Under the pieces are notes generated by a model. It made no database searches, was not told the origin of the DNA, and saw nothing but the letters and a program-made list of their open reading frames with translations. Positions 52,431 through 60,478 of a stretch of 64,000 nt of DNA are shown here, in pieces. The stretch is taken from contig NZ_LR743507.1 in NCBI RefSeq assembly GCF_902712855.1, forward strand, positions 5,070,001 to 5,134,000, in the 5' to 3' direction. The number at the start of each line of letters is the position of its first letter. Position 1 is the stretch's first letter. This DNA comes from Variovorax paradoxus (lineage in GTDB: Bacteria; Pseudomonadota; Gammaproteobacteria; Burkholderiales; Burkholderiaceae_C). Both the position numbers and the translations under genes were made by a program.

Positions 52431-52868
52431 ATGAAAGTCCAGTCTTACCTCTCGTTCGAAGGCCGCTGCGACGAAGCGCTCGGCTTCTACAAGAAGGCGC
52501 TCGGCGCCGAAGTGGTCCAGCTGATGCGGTACTCCGAGGCGCCGGCACCGGAGCCCTCCGACAACGCAGACGCCAGCTGCGGCGGTGCGATGCCCAGCCC
52601 CGACAAGGTGATGCACGCGGTGGTCCGCATCGGCGAGACCGAACTGATGGCCTCCGACGGCCGCTGCTCGGGCCAGCCCGAATTCAAGGGCGTGATGCTC
52701 GCGCTCACCGCCAGCACCGACGCCGAGGCGCGTCAGTGGTTCGACGCGCTGGCCGACGGTGGCCAGGTGATGCAGCCGCTGATGAAGACCTTCTTCACCT
52801 CGAGCTTCGGCATGCTGAACGACCGCTTCGGCGTGAGCTGGCTGCTGGTGGTGCACCTGGCCAGCTGA
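52431..52868 (+). CDS. VOC family protein (PhnB-like)
   Basis: A 145-residue vicinal oxygen chelate protein of the PhnB/YjdN (glyoxalase-like) subgroup. It has the family start VQSYLSFEGRCDEALGFYKKALGA and end MLNDRFGVSWLLVV. These proteins often lack a defined enzymatic role. An AAAGGA site lies eight bases before the ATG. It heads an operon under the TetR-bound promoter. Confidence 0.88.
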   Translation: MKVQSYLSFEGRCDEALGFYKKALGAEVVQLMRYSEAPAPEPSDNADASCGGAMPSPDKVMHAVVRIGETELMASDGRCSGQPEFKGVMLALTASTDAEARQWFDALADGGQVMQPLMKTFFTSSFGMLNDRFGVSWLLVVHLAS

Positions 52869-52905
52869 TTCCCTCCGATCCCTCATCGCTCCACAGGGTC
52901 CCGCC

Positions 52906-53433
52906 ATGCTCAGGAAAATCGCCCTCGTCGTCGTCCTCGCGATCGCCGTGCTGCTCGTCTTCGCAGCCACCCGCCCCGATACCTTCCGCGTGGAACGCAC
53001 CGCGCGCATCGAGGCGCCGGCCGAGAAGATCTTTCCGCTGATCGACGACTTCCACCGCTGGGGCGCATGGTCGCCCTACGAGAAGCTCGACCCCGGCATG
53101 AAGCGCAGCTTCGGCGGCTCGGCCAGCGGCAAGGGCGCGACCTACGCTTGGCAGGGCAACGGCCAGGCGGGCGCGGGACGCATGGAAATCGTCGAGTCGG
53201 CGCCCTCGTCGAAGGTTGCGATACAACTCGACTTCATCGAGCCCTTCGAAGGCCACAACATGGCCGAGTTCACGCTGCAGCCCCAGGGCGGCGCCACGCA
53301 GGTCACCTGGGCCATGCACGGCCCGAGCCCCTACGTGGCCAGGCTCATGGGCATCTTCTTCAACATGGACCGGATGATCGGCAAGGACTTCGAAGCAGGC
53401 CTGGCCAATCTGAAGGCGGCAACCGAAAAGTAA
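52906..53433 (+). CDS. SRPBCC (START/Bet v1-like) family protein with membrane anchor
   Basis: A 175-residue protein with an N-terminal membrane segment (residues 4-22) and a START-like hydrophobic cavity domain. Conserved stretches are RVERTARIEAPAEKIFPLIDDFHRWGAWSPYEKLDP near residues 27-62 and SPYVARLMGIFFNMDRMIGKDFEAGL near the end. The polyketide cyclase-like domain binds hydrophobic ligands. It is the second gene of the TetR-controlled operon, whose members are commonly co-encoded, but the ligand is unknown. Confidence 0.85.
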   Translation: MLRKIALVVVLAIAVLLVFAATRPDTFRVERTARIEAPAEKIFPLIDDFHRWGAWSPYEKLDPGMKRSFGGSASGKGATYAWQGNGQAGAGRMEIVESAPSSKVAIQLDFIEPFEGHNMAEFTLQPQGGATQVTWAMHGPSPYVARLMGIFFNMDRMIGKDFEAGLANLKAATEK

Positions 53434-53446
53434 CCGAGGAAACCTC

Positions 53447-53866
53447 ATGTCTCCCATCCACGCCTATCTCACGTTCGACGGCAACGCCGCCGAGGCCATG
53501 CGCTTCTACGAGAAGACGCTCGGCGGCACCATGCAGATGATGATGACCGTCGGCGAAGCGCCCGGCAGCGAGCAGTTCCCGCCCGAGGCCAGGAACCGCA
53601 TCATGCATGCCTCGCTGGCCTACGGCGACGGCATGCTCATGGCCTCCGACAGCATGCTCGGCCAGGCCTACGAAGGCATGAAGGGATTCGGCGTCGCGCT
53701 CACGCTGGACACCGTGGCCGAGGGCCGGCGCGTGTTCGATGCCTTCGCCGAGGGCGGCACCGTCTCCATGCCCTTCGCGAAGACCTTCTGGGTCGAGGGC
53801 TTCGGCATGGTGACCGACCGCTTCGGCACGCCGTGGCTGATCAACGGCGGCAAGCCCCTGGTGTGA
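53447..53866 (+). CDS. VOC family protein, second copy
   Basis: A 139-residue PhnB-like VOC protein, related to the one encoded at 52431 but clearly diverged. It has IHAYLTFDGNAAEAMRFYEKTLGG at residues 4-27 and VTDRFGTPWLING near the end. It ends six bases before the MFS gene start. Two PhnB-like proteins plus an SRPBCC domain under a TetR regulator are a recurring arrangement; no biochemical role can be assigned. Confidence 0.88.
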   Translation: MSPIHAYLTFDGNAAEAMRFYEKTLGGTMQMMMTVGEAPGSEQFPPEARNRIMHASLAYGDGMLMASDSMLGQAYEGMKGFGVALTLDTVAEGRRVFDAFAEGGTVSMPFAKTFWVEGFGMVTDRFGTPWLINGGKPLV

Positions 53867-53871
53867 CGCGC

Positions 53872-55332
53872 ATGACCGGCACACTCGACAACCGCAAGCG
53901 CTGGCTCGCCTTGATGGTGCTGTGCCTGGGCGTCCTGATGATCGTGCTCGACACCACCATCGTGAACGTGGCGCTGCCTTCGATCCGCACCGACCTCGGC
54001 TTCACCGAGACCTCGCTGGTGTGGGTGGTCAACGCCTACATGCTCACTTTCGGCGGCTTCCTGCTGCTGGGCGGGCGGCTGGGCGACCTGTACGGCCACC
54101 GCCGCGTGTTCCTCGCGGGCCTGGTGCTGTTCACGCTGGCCTCGCTGGCCTGCGGGGTCTCGACCTCGCAGGGCCTGCTGGTGGCCGCGCGCGCGGTGCA
54201 GGGCCTGGGCGGCGCGGTGGTGTCTGCCGTGTCGCTCTCGCTCATCATGAACCTGTTCACCGAGCCGGCCGACCGGGCCAAGGCCATGGGCGTGTACGGC
54301 TTCGTGTGCGCCGGCGGCGGCAGCATCGGCGTGCTGCTGGGCGGCTTGCTCACGAGCACGCTGAGCTGGCACTGGATCTTCCTGGTGAACCTGCCGATCG
54401 GCGTGGCCGTGTACGCGCTGTGCGTGGCGCTGCTGCCCGCGGCACGCGGCCATGCGCACGGCGAGAAGCTGGACGTGGCCGGTGCCGTCACCGTGACGCT
54501 GTCGCTGATGCTGGCGGTGTACGGCGTGGTCAACGGCAACGAGGCCGGCTGGACCTCCGCGCAGACGCTCGGCCTGCTCGGCGCGGCCGTGGTGCTGCTG
54601 GCGGCGTTCATCGCCATCGAATCGCGCGTGCAGCATCCGCTCATGCCGCTGGGCCTGTTCAGGCTGCGCAGCGTGTCGGTGGCCAACGTGGTGGGCGTGC
54701 TGTGGGCCGCGGCCATGTTCGCATGGTTCTTCATCTCGGCGCTGTACATGCAGCTGGTGCTGAACTACACGCCGATGCAGATCGGCCTGGCCTTCCTTCC
54801 GGCCAACATCATCATGGCGGTGTTCTCGCTCGGGCTGTCCGCGAAGATCGTGATGCGCTTCGGCATCCGCAAGCCGCTGGCGGCCGGGCTCTGGCTCGCG
54901 GCCATCGGGTTGGCGCTGTTCGCGCGGGCGCCGGTCGACGGAAGCTTCGTGATCGACGTGCTGCCCGGCATGATGCTGCTGGGCCTGGGCGCGGGCATGG
55001 CCTTCAACCCGGTGCTGCTGGCGGCCATGAGCGAGGTGAGCCCCGCCGACTCGGGCCTGGCCTCGGGGGTGGTCAACACCGCCTTCATGATGGGCGGCGC
55101 GCTCGGCCTGGCCGTGCTGGCCAGCGCAGCCGCCGCGCGCACCGCGTCGATGGAAGCCGCCGGCGCGCAGCTGCCGCTGGCGCTCACCGGCGGCTACAAC
55201 CTTGCGTTTCTCGTCGGCGCCGTGTTCGCGGCGGCGGCGGGTCTCATCGGGGCCCTGCTGCTTCGCTCCGCCATGCCGGGGCAGATACAGAACAACGACG
55301 AAGCGGCACCCCGTGAAACGGCGGCATCGTGA
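53872..55332 (+). CDS. MFS transporter, DHA2 (EmrB/QacA) family
   Basis: A 486-residue drug:H+ antiporter with 14 hydrophobic segments. The family signatures are LDTTIVNVALPSI near residue 27 (motif D1), GGRLGDLYGHRRVFLAG (motif A) and FVCAGGGSIGVLLGGLL (antiporter motif C). It exports drugs or toxic metabolites without an EmrA-type partner here. It belongs to the TetR operon, so the regulator may respond to an exported compound. An in-frame GTG nine bases upstream is an alternative start. Confidence 0.92.
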   Translation: MTGTLDNRKRWLALMVLCLGVLMIVLDTTIVNVALPSIRTDLGFTETSLVWVVNAYMLTFGGFLLLGGRLGDLYGHRRVFLAGLVLFTLASLACGVSTSQGLLVAARAVQGLGGAVVSAVSLSLIMNLFTEPADRAKAMGVYGFVCAGGGSIGVLLGGLLTSTLSWHWIFLVNLPIGVAVYALCVALLPAARGHAHGEKLDVAGAVTVTLSLMLAVYGVVNGNEAGWTSAQTLGLLGAAVVLLAAFIAIESRVQHPLMPLGLFRLRSVSVANVVGVLWAAAMFAWFFISALYMQLVLNYTPMQIGLAFLPANIIMAVFSLGLSAKIVMRFGIRKPLAAGLWLAAIGLALFARAPVDGSFVIDVLPGMMLLGLGAGMAFNPVLLAAMSEVSPADSGLASGVVNTAFMMGGALGLAVLASAAAARTASMEAAGAQLPLALTGGYNLAFLVGAVFAAAAGLIGALLLRSAMPGQIQNNDEAAPRETAAS

Positions 55333-55399
55333 ACCTCGCGCCATGCAGCCGCCGGTTTTCTTTCTTCAACGTTTCCACTCTTTGTTCAGGAGAAGCACC

Positions 55400-55759
55400 A
55401 TGGCTCGTTATGTAGACGGCTTCATCGTCGCCATCCCCACCGCCAACGTGGAGGCCTATCGCAAGCTGGCGCGCAAGGCCGGCAAGGTCTGGATGGAATA
55501 CGGCGCGCTCGAATACGTGGAGTGCATCGCCGACGACGTGAAGCCCGGCAAGCTCACCTCGTTCCCGCAGAGCGTGAAGCAGAAGCCCGACGAGACGGTG
55601 GCGTTCTCGTGGATCACCTACAAGTCGCGCAAGCACCGCGACACCGTGAACGCGAAGGTCATGGCCGACCCGCGCATCGCGGCCATGGACCCCAAGACCA
55701 TGCCCTTCGATGCGAAGCGGATGATCTTTGGCGGCTTCAAGGGCCTCGTCGAGCTCTGA
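55400..55759 (+). CDS. DUF1428 family protein
   Basis: A 119-residue protein of the DUF1428 (YbaA-like) dimeric alpha-beta family. It begins MARYVDGFIVAIPTANVEAYRKLARKA-like and has EYVECIADDVKPGK, FSWITYKSRKHRD and MPFDAKRMIFGGF, all family hallmarks. An AGGAGAAGCACC site precedes the ATG. It is the last gene of the operon. Function is unknown; the repeat element at 55773 follows. Confidence 0.9.
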   Translation: MARYVDGFIVAIPTANVEAYRKLARKAGKVWMEYGALEYVECIADDVKPGKLTSFPQSVKQKPDETVAFSWITYKSRKHRDTVNAKVMADPRIAAMDPKTMPFDAKRMIFGGFKGLVEL

Positions 55760-55772
55760 TTTTTTCCCCGGA

Positions 55773-55861
55773 AACACCGCGGAACCGGCTTTGCCGGGCC
55801 GCTGGTGTTGCCCCCTGCAAGGGGGTTGGCGCAGCGACACGAAGTGCGCGAAGGCTGGGGG
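55773..55861 (-). repeat. dispersed hairpin repeat, solo copy downstream of the TSUP gene
   Basis: A further copy, on the minus strand, starting with CCCCCAGCCTTCGCGCAC immediately after the TAA of the TSUP gene and ending AACACC/GGTGTT near 55773. It lies between convergent genes (DUF1428 and TSUP) and keeps the same orientation relative to the upstream gene as other copies. Confidence 0.85.
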
Positions 55862-56620
55862 TTAGCCGATGAACCCGTCATAGACGAGCTTCAGGCCCGT
55901 GAGCAGCATCCCGAGGTACACGAAGCGATAGAACCACGTCGCGTCGATGCGCCGAGCGATGCGGATGCCGACCCACACGCCCAGCGGCGCGATCGGCATC
56001 AGCACGAGCGAGGTGGACAGGGTTCGGAAGTCGAGCAGGCCGAGCCAGGCGTACGGAATCCACTTGCTCAGGTTCACCACGAAAAAGAAGTAGGCCATGG
56101 TGGCGGTGAAGATCACCGGCTTGAGCCGCAGCGGAATCACGTAGGCGTTGATCGGCGGGCCGCCCGCGTGCGCGATGAAGCTGGTGAAGCCGGACACGGT
56201 GGTCAGCACCGCGCCCACGCCGCGCGAGGGCAGCGGGTCGTTCGGCTTGGGCGGGAACAGCACGCGCTGCGCCAGGAACAGCAGGGTGAACACGCCCACG
56301 ATGCCCGCCACCGTGTGCGCCGACAGCACGCGGAACAGCAGCGTGCCGACCACCGTGCCCAGCAGGCCGAACGGAATCAGGAACTTGAGCAGCGAACGGT
56401 CGAAGTCGCGCCGGAACGCGGCCAGTCCCAGCAGGTCCATCAGCAGCAGCAGCGGCATCAGGATGGCGGCGGCCTGCGGCACGGTGACGGCCAGCGCCAT
56501 CAGAGGCACCGCGAGCGAACCGAAGCCGGCGCCGAAGCCGCTCTTGCTGATGCCGAGCAGCAGCACGGCGGGAATGGCGACCGCGTAGAAGTACGGGTCG
56601 GTGATGAGAGGAAAGGCCAT
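55862..56620 (-). CDS. TSUP (TauE/SafE) family permease
   Basis: A 252-residue membrane protein with seven to eight hydrophobic segments. The two TSUP repeats are recognisable: LLLGISKSGFGAGFGSLAVPLMAL near residues 20-43 and TTVSGFTSFIAHAGGPPINAYVIPLRL near residues 138-164. The family exports or imports sulfite, sulfoacetate and other organosulfur or carboxylate ions; the substrate cannot be told. It stands upstream of the dioxygenase in the reverse sense, without a clear operon partner. Confidence 0.88.
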   Translation of the reverse strand: MAFPLITDPYFYAVAIPAVLLLGISKSGFGAGFGSLAVPLMALAVTVPQAAAILMPLLLLMDLLGLAAFRRDFDRSLLKFLIPFGLLGTVVGTLLFRVLSAHTVAGIVGVFTLLFLAQRVLFPPKPNDPLPSRGVGAVLTTVSGFTSFIAHAGGPPINAYVIPLRLKPVIFTATMAYFFFVVNLSKWIPYAWLGLLDFRTLSTSLVLMPIAPLGVWVGIRIARRIDATWFYRFVYLGMLLTGLKLVYDGFIG

Positions 56621-56716
56621 GGGAAGACGCCAGCGCAGAAAAAAGCCCGCCGGACGGCAGGCTGGGCGAGCGTAGCAGGATGAGGCGGAGCCTGCCGGGC
56701 AGGCAGGACGCGCCGC

Positions 56717-57568
56717 TCAGGCGGCGAGAGCGGCGGGCTGCGCCAGCGGGTTCAGCACGAAGTCGAAGTCCAGCCGCCAGCGGCCGTCGGCCTGCTGCGT
56801 CCACGGCGCCACCAGCGACTGGCGCACGGCGAACACCGCGTCGGAGTCGAGCCACTGGTCGCCTTCACGGAACACATGGGTGATGAGCGGCTCGTAGCCC
56901 GGCGCCTCGATCTTGAAGTGCAGGTGGGCAGGCCGCCACGGGTGGCGCCGGGTGGCGCGCAGCAGGTCGCCCACCGGCCCGTCGACCGGGATCGGATAGG
57001 CCTCGGCCAGCACGCTGCGGAAATGCAGCGAGCCGTCGGCAGCGGTGCGCAGCCGGCCGCGGTTCTCGGAGTGGTCCAGTCCCTCGTGCTGCACGTCGTA
57101 GTGGCCGCCTTCGTCGGCCTGCCACACATCGACCACCGCGCCGGCCACCGGCTCGCCGCCGAGGCCATGCACCGTGGCATGCACATCGCAGGGCGCGCCA
57201 GCAGCGCCGTTGGCCACGTCGGCACCCTGCTCGTACTCGGGGGCGCCCTCGAAGTAGAACGGGCCGAACACCGTGGCCTCGGTGCAGCCCGCGGGCTTGT
57301 CGTTGTTCATCGCGATGGTCAGCATCGACAGGCCCAGCACGTCCGACAGCAGGATGAACTCCTGGCGCTTGTCGTCGCACTTCTGGCCGGTGGCCGTGAG
57401 GTACTGGATGCCCTGGAACCACTCTTCTTCCGTGAGCTTCACCTCGCGCGCGAAGGCGTGCAGGTGCTGCACGAGGCTGGTCATGATCTCGCGCAGCCGC
57501 GGATCGGGCGTGTCTGCGAAGCGTGCAAGCACGGCCTGCGTGATGTTGTCCTGGTTGAGGTTGCGCAT
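56717..57568 (-). CDS. intradiol ring-cleavage dioxygenase, hydroxyquinol 1,2-dioxygenase-like
   Basis: A 283-residue non-heme Fe(III) dioxygenase. An N-terminal helical dimer domain (residues 1-95) precedes the catalytic domain, where all four ligands are seen: Tyr157 in GGHYDVQ, Tyr191 in EAYPIPVDGP, His215 and His217 in RPAHLHFKI. EGDQWLDSDAVFAVRQS near residue 236 is characteristic of the hydroxyquinol branch over catechol dioxygenases. It opens hydroxyquinol to maleylacetate. A maleylacetate reductase lies at 62696, and a divergent LysR gene shares the promoter region. No monooxygenase is in the window. Confidence 0.88.
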   Translation of the reverse strand: MRNLNQDNITQAVLARFADTPDPRLREIMTSLVQHLHAFAREVKLTEEEWFQGIQYLTATGQKCDDKRQEFILLSDVLGLSMLTIAMNNDKPAGCTEATVFGPFYFEGAPEYEQGADVANGAAGAPCDVHATVHGLGGEPVAGAVVDVWQADEGGHYDVQHEGLDHSENRGRLRTAADGSLHFRSVLAEAYPIPVDGPVGDLLRATRRHPWRPAHLHFKIEAPGYEPLITHVFREGDQWLDSDAVFAVRQSLVAPWTQQADGRWRLDFDFVLNPLAQPAALAA

Positions 57569-57742
57569 CGTGGCGTCTCCGTGTTGTCTCTGTCGGGCGA
57601 ACGGGGCACTGTAGGCCGCGCGCCGTTCCCATGAAAGCACCGGGGACGCAAATGATTTTTCCGCCCAGCGGAACGGTCGCACCCCTTGCTGCGCCAAAAT
57701 CGCCCGGCCCGACAAAAGACAAGCTCCCGGAGACGCACGCCC

Positions 57743-58663
57743 ATGGACCGCTGGACCGAAATCGCACTGCTCGTGCAGATCGCCGATGCCGGCAGCCTGA
57801 GCCGCGCGGCCGAGGCGCTGGGCCTGTCGAACGCCGCGGCGAGCCGCCACCTGAGCGCGCTCGAAGCCCGGCTGGGCGCGCGGCTGGTCGAGCGCAACAC
57901 GCGCCGCCTGTACCTGACCGACACCGGCCGCGAGTTCTGCGGCCGCGCGCGCACCATCCTGGCCGACCTGTCGGACGCCGAATCGACGGTGAACGCCACC
58001 GCGCTGAACCCGACCGGCACGCTGCGCGTGACGGCTTCGCTGTCGTTCTCGATCCACCACATCGCGCCGCTGCTGCGCGAGTACACCCAGCGCTATCCGG
58101 GCGTGAAGGTGCATGTGGAGGCGGCCAATCGCTACTTCGACCTGATCGACAACAACATCGACGTGGCGATCCGCACGCGCGAGTACGAGCCCGATTCGAA
58201 CGTCACCATCCGTCGGCTCGGCGAGACGCGGCGCATTCTTGCGGCCTCGCCGCGCTATTTCGCGCAGCACGGCTTGCCGAAGACGCTGGACGACCTGGCG
58301 CAGCACAAGCTGCTGATCTACACCCACGCGAACAACCCGAACGAGCTGCGCTTTCGCCGCGGCGACGAGACGCGGACGGTGTCGGTCACCGGGCTGCTGG
58401 AGTCGAACGACGGCCAGGTGCTGCGCGCCGCCGCCCTCGACGGCATGGGCATCCTGGTGCAGCCGACCTACATCGTCTACGACGACATCGTCGCCGGCCG
58501 GCTGGTGCCCACGCTGGACGACTGGGACCTGCCGCACCTGACCATCAACCTGGCATATCCGAGCCGCAAGCACCTGTCGGCGAAGGTGCGCAGCTTCATC
58601 GACTTCATGGCGGCGCATTTCCACAAGATGGACTACGAGCGCAAGTGGACCGGAAGGTTCTAG
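57743..58663 (+). CDS. LysR family transcriptional regulator
   Basis: A 306-residue LysR-type regulator of the CrgA/DmlR-like group. The helix-turn-helix is at residues 5-65 (ALLVQIADAGSLSRAAEALG; NAAASRHLSALEARLGARLVERNTRR). The effector domain follows. It is divergent from the intradiol dioxygenase with 174 bases between, so control of that gene is likely. Its stop codon TAG is joined to the first copy of the tandem repeat array. Confidence 0.9.
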   Translation: MDRWTEIALLVQIADAGSLSRAAEALGLSNAAASRHLSALEARLGARLVERNTRRLYLTDTGREFCGRARTILADLSDAESTVNATALNPTGTLRVTASLSFSIHHIAPLLREYTQRYPGVKVHVEAANRYFDLIDNNIDVAIRTREYEPDSNVTIRRLGETRRILAASPRYFAQHGLPKTLDDLAQHKLLIYTHANNPNELRFRRGDETRTVSVTGLLESNDGQVLRAAALDGMGILVQPTYIVYDDIVAGRLVPTLDDWDLPHLTINLAYPSRKHLSAKVRSFIDFMAAHFHKMDYERKWTGRF

Positions 58664-59057
58664 GCTCGCCCCCAGGCTGCGCGCACTTCGTGTCGCTTCG
58701 CCTTCCCCCTACCGGGGGCAACACCTAAGGCCCGGCAAAGCCGGTTCCTTGGTGTTCTTGGCTCGCCCCCAAGCTGCGCGGCACTTCGTGTCCGCTTCTC
58801 CTTCCCCCTACCGGGGGGCAACACCTGCGGCCCGGCAAAGCCGGTTCCGCGGTGTTCCTGGCTCGCCCCCAGGCTGCGCGGCACTTCGTGTCCGCTTCTC
58901 CTTCCCCCTACCGGGGGCAACACCTGCGGCCCGGCAAAGCCGGTTCCGCGGTGTTCCTGGCTCGCCCCCAGGCTGCGCGGCACTTCGTGTCCGCTTCGCC
59001 TTCCCCCTACCGGGGGCAACACCTAAGGCCCCGCAAAGCCGGTTCCGCGGTGTTCCA
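58663..59057 (+). repeat. tandem array of four ~98-bp hairpin repeats
   Basis: Four head-to-tail copies with starts at 58663, 58760, 58860 and 58959 (periods 97, 100 and 99), each opening with GGCTCGCCCCCAGGCTGCGC or a close variant and ending with GGTTCC-x-x-GGTGTT. Each contains a C5/G5 hairpin and a longer hairpin around CCGGCAAAGCCGG. The copies differ at a few bases (GCGCAC vs GCGGCAC, CGCTTCG vs CGCTTCTCC, TAAGG vs TGCGG), so they are not a recent assembly duplication of one identical unit. Same element as the solo copies at 4743, 44886 and 55773. Confidence 0.92.
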
Positions 59058-59090
59058 CGGGAAGACGGCACGGCAGCGAATGCTCGAAAC

Positions 59091-59108
59091 ATGTGCGTAA
59101 ACGCACAT
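59091..59108. promoter_or_regulatory. Crp/Fnr-type operator candidate ahead of the DoxX gene
   Basis: ATGTGCG, TAAA, CGCACAT: a perfect 7-bp inverted repeat, 81 bases ahead of the DoxX start. The 16-base core TGTGCGTAAACGCACA matches 14 of 16 bases of the site at 62164-62179, and has the TGTG...CACA frame of Crp-family sites. A Crp/Fnr-family gene lies 575 bases to the right. Confidence 0.75.
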
Positions 59109-59188
59109 TCCGTATGTCCGCAGCCCCGCACACTGGAACCGCAACCGCCGCATTCCGCGGCGGACCCTCCGATTTCCAAGGATCTGCC

Positions 59189-59662
59189 ATGAACACCCAG
59201 GCCGTAGCCGCCAACACCACGCGTGCGCCGATCGAAGCGCCGCTGTCCACCGTTTCCCCAGCCGGCACGGACGATGCCGGCAAGCTGCTGCTGCGCGTGA
59301 CGATCGGTTTCCTGGTGCTGCTGCACGGCATCTTCAAGCTGTCGGCCGGGGTGGGCTTCATCGGCGGCATGCTGGCCAAGGCCGGCCTGCCGGGCGGACT
59401 GGCCTATCTGGTGTACGTGGGCGAGATCGTCGCGCCGCTGCTGATGATCGCGGGCGTCTTCACCCGCGCCGCGGCCGCCGTGGTGGTCATCAACATGCTG
59501 GTGGCCTTCGGCCTGGTACACATGGCCGACATGTTCGCGCTGACCAAGCAAGGCGGCTGGGCGCTGGAACTGCAGGGCCTGTACCTGTTCGGCGCGCTGA
59601 CGGTGGTGCTGCTGGGCGCGGGGCGCTTCAGCGTGGGGGGCCTCAAGGGCCGCTGGAACTGA
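59189..59662 (+). CDS. DoxX family membrane protein
   Basis: A 157-residue DoxX protein with four hydrophobic segments after a 30-residue polar leader. Family stretches are LLLRVTIGFLVLLHGIFKLS near residues 32-51, GLPGGLAYLVYVGEIVAPLLMIAGVFTR and LYLFGALTVVLLGAGRFSV. DoxX-type proteins act in quinone-linked redox or stress defence in some bacteria; their role here is open. The ATG at 59189 has AAGGAT eight bases upstream. The palindrome at 59091 precedes it and the Crp-family gene converges on it from the right. Confidence 0.88.
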   Translation: MNTQAVAANTTRAPIEAPLSTVSPAGTDDAGKLLLRVTIGFLVLLHGIFKLSAGVGFIGGMLAKAGLPGGLAYLVYVGEIVAPLLMIAGVFTRAAAAVVVINMLVAFGLVHMADMFALTKQGGWALELQGLYLFGALTVVLLGAGRFSVGGLKGRWN

Positions 59663-59682
59663 GATACCGAAGGCCTTCCGGC

Positions 59683-60411
59683 TCAGCCGGCGTCACCCCG
59701 CACCTGCGAGACCATCGATGCCAGCCGGGCCAGGTCGGTCACGACCAGGGCCTTGTCGTCCTTGCGCAGCACGCCGCTGCGCACCAGCACGTTGAGTTCG
59801 CGGGTCACCTGCTCGCGGTTGGTGCTGATCTGGCTGGCCAGCGCGGCGTGCCGGGGGGCGGGATCGAGCCGGGACTGGTTGTCGTCACCGTCATGGGCGC
59901 CTGCCGCGCGGGCCAGGCGCAGCAGTTCGGCATGCAGCCGGTTCTGCACGCCGAGGGTGCTCAGGTCGATCACGCGCTCCGACAGCTGGCGCACCAGCCC
60001 CGCCAGCCGCTGCATCACCCGTTCTGCCACGACGGGCTCGTCGCGCAGCAGCGCGATGAAGGCCGCGCGGTCCAGGCTGGCCACCACGCTCGGCGCCAGG
60101 GTGACCACATCGGCGGAACGCGGCCCGCCGTCGATGGCCGCGATGTCTCCGAAATGCTCGCCGGCCTCCGAATCGCGGAAGGTCACCTGCCGGCCGTTGG
60201 CTGAGTAGGTCGTCACCCGCACGCGGCCGGACACCAGCAGGAACACCTCGCCCTGCTGCTCGGCACGCAGCAGCAGCGGCTTGCCGGCCTCCACGCTGTG
60301 CCACAGGCACTGCTGCGCCAGCAATGCCAGGCGCTGGTCGGAGAGGCCTTCGAGCAGCGCGATCTGGCGCAGCGCGAGGCTGGAACGGGAAGTGGTTTCA
60401 GGGCTGGCCAT
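59683..60411 (-). CDS. Crp/Fnr family transcriptional regulator
   Basis: A 242-residue regulator. The cyclic nucleotide-binding barrel spans about residues 15-135 (VFLLVSGRVRVTTYSANGRQVTFRDSEAGEHFGDIAAIDGGPRSADVVTL, containing the GE-x6-R-S phosphate cassette as GEHFGDIAAIDGGPRSAD). The helix-turn-helix is at about residues 185-225 (ASQISTNREQVTRELNVLVRSG). No Fnr-type N-terminal Cys cluster is present, and the complete phosphate cassette argues for cAMP binding. It is divergent from an adenylate cyclase across 67 bases, so a local cAMP circuit is likely. Confidence 0.9.
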   Translation of the reverse strand: MASPETTSRSSLALRQIALLEGLSDQRLALLAQQCLWHSVEAGKPLLLRAEQQGEVFLLVSGRVRVTTYSANGRQVTFRDSEAGEHFGDIAAIDGGPRSADVVTLAPSVVASLDRAAFIALLRDEPVVAERVMQRLAGLVRQLSERVIDLSTLGVQNRLHAELLRLARAAGAHDGDDNQSRLDPAPRHAALASQISTNREQVTRELNVLVRSGVLRKDDKALVVTDLARLASMVSQVRGDAG

Positions 60412-60478
60412 GCCGGGGATCGATGGTCAAGGGGTATGAGCGCGCGGATTATGCTCGGGTGCCGCTTCGAACCCGTTC

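Noticed and set aside
58663..59057. Regular ~98-bp repeats considered as a CRISPR array
   Set aside because: The whole unit is conserved with no variable spacers, units are too long, and single copies are dispersed elsewhere; no cas genes are present.
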